The position numbers and the translations under genes are program-made. From positions 1,204,839 to 1,268,838 of the forward strand of contig CAUYUJ010005669.1 of NCBI GenBank assembly GCA_963575745.1: 64,000 nucleotides of DNA, read 5' to 3'. Below, in pieces: positions 60,613-64,000 of this stretch. Numbering within the stretch: position 1 is the stretch's first letter; the number at the start of each line of letters is the position of its first letter. The notes beneath the pieces were generated by a model that was given only the letters and a program-made list of their open reading frames with translations, did not search any database and was not told the origin of the DNA. The DNA is from Prorocentrum cordatum. Taxonomy: Eukaryota; Sar; Dinophyceae; Prorocentrales; Prorocentraceae.

Positions 60613-62060
60613 CACCCCGCCCTTCCTCCTCCTCCTGCCCCCGCGCGCCCCGTTTCCGATGTCTCCCCCGTTGCTCCCTGGTCCTCCTCCTCCTCCTCCT
60701 CCATTTCCTCCTGCGCCGCCCCTGCCGCGCCCCGCGCATTCCCCTTTGCCCACCCACCCCCCTCCATGCGCCCCCCTTTCGGGCCCCCGTAAAATAACGC
60801 AAAAACATATTCGAACAGAAGACGTCGCGGCCCGCTCTAATGAACGAGCATCCGCGCGGATTTCCTAGCGCGGCCGCCATTCCCCCCCACACTCCACATC
60901 CTTCCCCCGCCCCGCCCTCGCCCACGCGCCCCGCTCCATCCCCTCGCCCACTTTCCCCCCCAATGCCCCCCCTGCTCTTGTATTTCCCTCTCGCCCCCCC
61001 TTCTCCGATTTGTCATCCCGCGTCGCCCCTGTCGCCTCCGATCCATCGTCGCGCACCCCCCCCTCGCCCTCTCCGCTCGCGCCCCCCTCGCTGGGCCCCC
61101 GGGGGGAACCTAGAACGCGCGCGAGCAGCCGCGGCGCCCTCCTTCGAGCAGGGCGCAATTCCGCGCGCAATGCCCTGCCCGCCCCCCCCCGCCTCGGGCA
61201 GCGCGACGCCCCCGTCGGCGCGTCCGCCTTCCGCGATCGCCCAAGACTCAACGCGCGGAATACATTTCGCAATTTTGCAGCAACGCGCGAGGCCTCCGGC
61301 GCCCGCACGCGCCCGCCAGACCACCCGCCCACATCGCAAAGATACCGCGTCGAAGGCTCGCGCGTTGATCAGGGGGAACGGACCCGGCACCGGCCTGCGC
61401 CGCACTGCACTTTCGAGCGGCGTCCAGCCATGGAGACGAGCACATCCCCGAGCACGATGAACAAAATGTTGCTCGTCGATTGCGAAACGGCCGCGCCGCC
61501 GTCAACGTCGGCGCGCGCGAGCTACAATCCGCGCAAAAACCTGCGTCGCCGCCATCCCCAATCCCAACCTTGCCCCATTCAAAATTTCACGCGCACAAGC
61601 TTGGAGAACAGCCACATGTCATACTCATGCATTTTCCACCAGTCAAGCCTGCAAGCTCCACGACGGGGTTCCGATCCGAGTCGGAGGCTCGATTCAAACC
61701 TAAAAACTTGAAGCCCCGAGAGTTTCACGGCCTGCGCTTGGACACTGGAAGCTCGATAACTTCGACACCCACGGGGGGGGGGGGGGGCGTCGCCTCAAAA
61801 TGCAGCCGCAGATAACAGATACGGCGATGTCGTACGTTGAAGATTTCAACCGGCACGCTGTCACACTTTGCGGCTCGCAAGGTTTCCGAATGGTCATCCG
61901 CGTGTAACTCCGACGCACGCATGTCCCGAACCCTCGCCGACCGCGAAACTTGGCCCCCCGGCGAGTACCCTAGATTAACGTTCGCGAGCAATCCCGCCCG
62001 CAGTTTCTGCGAGCCGATCAGATGCGTTTCCCGATTGGATTTTCACTCGCAACATAACAT
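60613..62060. other. C-rich low-complexity region, no gene recognised
   Basis: Pyrimidine/C-rich with CCTCCTCC (60625-60710), CCCCCC runs throughout 60880-61200, and a poly-G run at 61772-61787. Frames at 61010-61711 and 61480-61815 have no motif. Confidence 0.45.
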
Positions 62061-62674
62061 GTCCATATACGCGTTTATCTGTTTTTTACTCCAGGGCAGC
62101 GGCGAGTTCGCGGGCATGCGATCGGCTCTCACGGGCTTTTCGCGGGCCCGCTGGATCGCCTGGACTACCGTGGAAGACGCGTTCAACAGCGAGCCCGAGC
62201 AGGGGCCCCCCGCCGTCCCCGAGCGGCAGCGACTGGCCGAGGGCGGCCAGCTCCCGCAGACCGATCGGGAGAGCCCCGCGGCCCACTACGAGTACATCTA
62301 CGCGTTCGGCATCCCTGGGGCGGACTGCCCGTCGACCGAGGAGGGCGAGGAGCCGCGGCGGGCGCGCGACATCCGGCTGGGCTCCGAGGCCCTCGCGGCG
62401 GCGGCGGCGGGCCCCCCGGCCCAGGAGGACACCTGCCCCCAGGAGGCCCGGATGATCGGAAGCGAATTCGCGGGGGAGCGACTCGCTCCACATCGGGGCA
62501 AGACGCGGCCGGTTGTGATCGGCATCGAGGAAACCATCCGCGCCAGGACGGAGCGGCCCCAACGTAGTGGCGCGGATCGACGGCACCCTGTCTCGCGAGG
62601 CTTCCTGATCTGCTGGGGGGCCCGGCTGGTCTACCAAGTGGCGCGCGGACAGCCACGGCGGACGGCGACGAGCA
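62060..62674 (+). pseudogene. Coding-like lead of a degenerate retroelement
   Basis: Part of an open plus frame (61837-63147). From the Met at 62059 it is protein-like: W-I-A-W-T-T-V-E-D-A-F-N-S-E-P-E-Q, H-Y-E-Y-I-Y-A-F-G-I-P-G, E-E-T-I-R-A-R-T-E-R. Coding signal passes to frame 2 near 62670. No domain recognised by itself; its role is inferred from what follows. Confidence 0.35.
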
Positions 62675-63052
62675 GTGACCCAGGAGGTGCTGAGGGAGCT
62701 CGCCACGGCGGCTGCGGTGGCGCCGCTGATCTCGGTGGACCTCGCCATGCCCGGGGGCCCGGTCGCCGCGATGCTCGACGCGAACCCCTGCGGGGGAGCT
62801 CTCGCCACCACCCGGGTGCCCCTGAAAGATCTGCGCCGAGAGGCCCGCTTCGCCGCGCGAGGGAACTGGGCTGCGCGGACTGGCATCTCCTCCTCTTGCG
62901 AGGCCGAGCCCCGGTCGACTGGGGAGACTTGCCAGCGCGTCGCCGAGGGCATCGAGCTGGGAGCCAGGATCCACGTGCCCCCGCTGGGACGACATGGCGA
63001 AATCGAAGGGGGCCACGCGACGGCAGCGAAGCCAGCCGGAGCACGCCAATAG
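62675..63052 (+). pseudogene. Retroelement segment, RNase H-like strand (tentative)
   Basis: 125 codons in frame 2: E-V-L-R-E-L-A-T-A-A-A-V-A-P-L-I-S-V-D-L, then V-A-A-M-L-D-A-N-P-C-G-G-A-L. In dinoflagellate elements carrying a DNA-methylase-like domain, as I recall them, a D-A-S-x2-G-G-A strand follows such a helix; here it would read D-A-N-P-C-G-G-A. This is recalled family knowledge, not a search result. A frame change follows near 63050. Confidence 0.35.
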
Positions 63053-63486
63053 CCCGGAAGTGCGCACGGGGCTCGCCGCAGACATGCGTTCGGCTCGGAC
63101 CATGTCGAGCTGGGGGCGGAGGCCCCCACGGATCCCCGACCCTGTGATCTGCCTGGGCGGCTACGCCAGGGGCCCAGGCGCCAGCGCACCGATTCCCATC
63201 CTGCGCAGGCGCACATCGGCACCGGACTTGGGCTGCGGAAGGAGGGATCGCTGGAGATGGGCCCCGTCGGGGCGGAACTACGGCGACGGACCCAGCCGCG
63301 GCTCCCCTATCGGTCAGGCCCCCGAAGAGAGGGGCGACCCGCCGCACTTCCCGCCAGCGTCGGCGGCCGCGGTCGAGGAGCTGGCAGACGCGGCAACGGA
63401 AGGGGGCCCGTCCGCCCGACGATCACTGCGCGAGTCTTGCGCTTCATGCATCTGCGCAACGGCCGCGCGCGGGGCGGGGATCCGGA

Positions 63487-63741
63487 GTGCTGGTTGACCC
63501 GCCTGGGCGCGGAGATGGACTAGCGCTGGTCTGCATGAACGCGGGTATCGGGCTCGGCAAGGAGTTCGACTTGACGGACGAGGTGAACGCGCGCAAGCCG
63601 GAGCTGCTGGCGGACTCCGTCATGGATGGGGACCACGCCGGACCATCGAGCGCGACTTGGTCAAGAGTGCGCTTCCAGCAGGGAACCGCCTCCACGTCGC
63701 CTTCGACACGAACTGCAGGGACGCGCTGGGCTAAGAGATGA
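63487..63741 (+). pseudogene. DNA-methylase-like domain fragment
   Basis: 84 codons: a G-R-G-D-G-L-A-L strand (residues 7-14), K-E-F-D-L-T-D-E (25-32), then D-H-A-G-P-S-S-A-T-W-S-R-V-R-F (49-63). In proteins of this kind the last motif is H-A-G-P-P-C-x-T-W-S-R-A-R-F, resembling motif IV of cytosine-5 methylases (catalytic Cys after Pro-Pro). Here the Pro-Pro-Cys is P-S-S, so the Cys is lost. It ends in a TAA at about 63732. Confidence 0.45.
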
Positions 63742-63829
63742 AAAAGGTCGAGCTCGCGAACGCCCAGCTGTTAGCAGCCCCAAGCACCCGCGGGTTATTG
63801 GACTACGGGGAAGACGACCCGTCTAGCAG

Positions 63830-63949
63830 GAGCATGCGGCGGACCCGGGCAACCCTCCATTCCCCTCGATCTTCATTGCGGACGAGGTGATGAGCTGGGA
63901 GACCAAGCTGGCAGCCGATCGCACTAAATTATCGCCCTGCCTTCGCTGA
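63830..63949 (+). pseudogene. Continuation of the methylase-like domain
   Basis: 39 codons, E-H-A-A-D-P-G-N-P-P-F-P-S-I-F then a charged helix, ending at TGA 63947-63949. The E-H-P-x-D-P-G-x2-P-F-P-S-I/L-W pattern follows the G-P-P-C motif in the same protein type. Frame shifted relative to the previous segment. The element runs off the right edge. Confidence 0.42.
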
Positions 63950-64000
63950 TGCTGCCTCTGAAGGACGCCTTAGACATCACGCTCAGCATCGTCAGATTCG

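Overview
The window looks like nuclear DNA of a dinoflagellate with a large, repeat-rich genome. Three things suggest this: decayed non-LTR retrotransposons of the dinoflagellate type (RanBP2-like zinc finger, EEP endonuclease, reverse transcriptase, RNase H and a Cys/His tail in one chain), a broken actin copy, and very extensive micro-, mini- and satellite DNA. The genus cannot be fixed from the sequence; Prorocentrum, Polarella or Symbiodiniaceae relatives are guesses. No rRNA, tRNA, CRISPR array or intact DinoSL spliced-leader sequence was seen. No gene is convincingly intact. Most of what is recognisable is mobile-element debris.

Layout. 1-3.7 kb: CTC and CAT/CAG microsatellites, then GC-rich sequence without a gene. 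3.7-12.5 kb (+): LINE-1, about 8.8 kb, nearly complete but broken by stops and frameshifts, with a 0.57 kb GTGAGT-starting insertion inside its RT. 12.6-13.2 kb: AT-richer block of small palindromes, partly an inverted relic of an element seen again at 45 and 50 kb. 13.9-16.7 kb (-): several coding-like blocks of one unidentified, probably interrupted gene. 17-23.3 kb: minisatellites and an actin pseudogene (-). 23.5-28.2 kb (-): LINE-2, 5'-truncated inside its endonuclease, with an open 454-codon RT. 28-36 kb: dispersed 'AAGAGGCC' type repeats, microsatellites, a 19-bp perfect hairpin and the tail of a second, RTE-like LINE lineage (-).

36.3-44.1 kb is the most unusual part. A 32-bp tandem array, each unit carrying its own small hairpin, is interrupted by a 5.29 kb segment bounded by perfect 16-bp terminal inverted repeats (38550-38565 and 43822-43837). 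The segment carries a broken PIF1-like helicase whose C-terminus is an array of 55-residue zinc-ribbon-like modules, plus a 376-bp tandem repeat. I read it as a TIR-bounded transposon that landed in the array.

44-51.4 kb: microsatellites, a highly homogeneous 152-bp satellite and a dispersed element associated with (CAA)n at both ends. 51.4-52.2 kb (-): another RTE-like LINE fragment. 53.6-54.0 kb (-): an unidentified coding-like segment. 54906-55005: a 100-N assembly gap, followed by CAT/CTC repeats. 56.2-59.2 kb (+): an unidentified degenerate multi-ORF element. 62.1-64.0 kb (+): a degenerate retroelement segment with a DNA-methylase-like motif, running off the end.

The genes do not form a pathway. 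The window records successive insertions into repeats, with gene order set by transposition rather than by operons.
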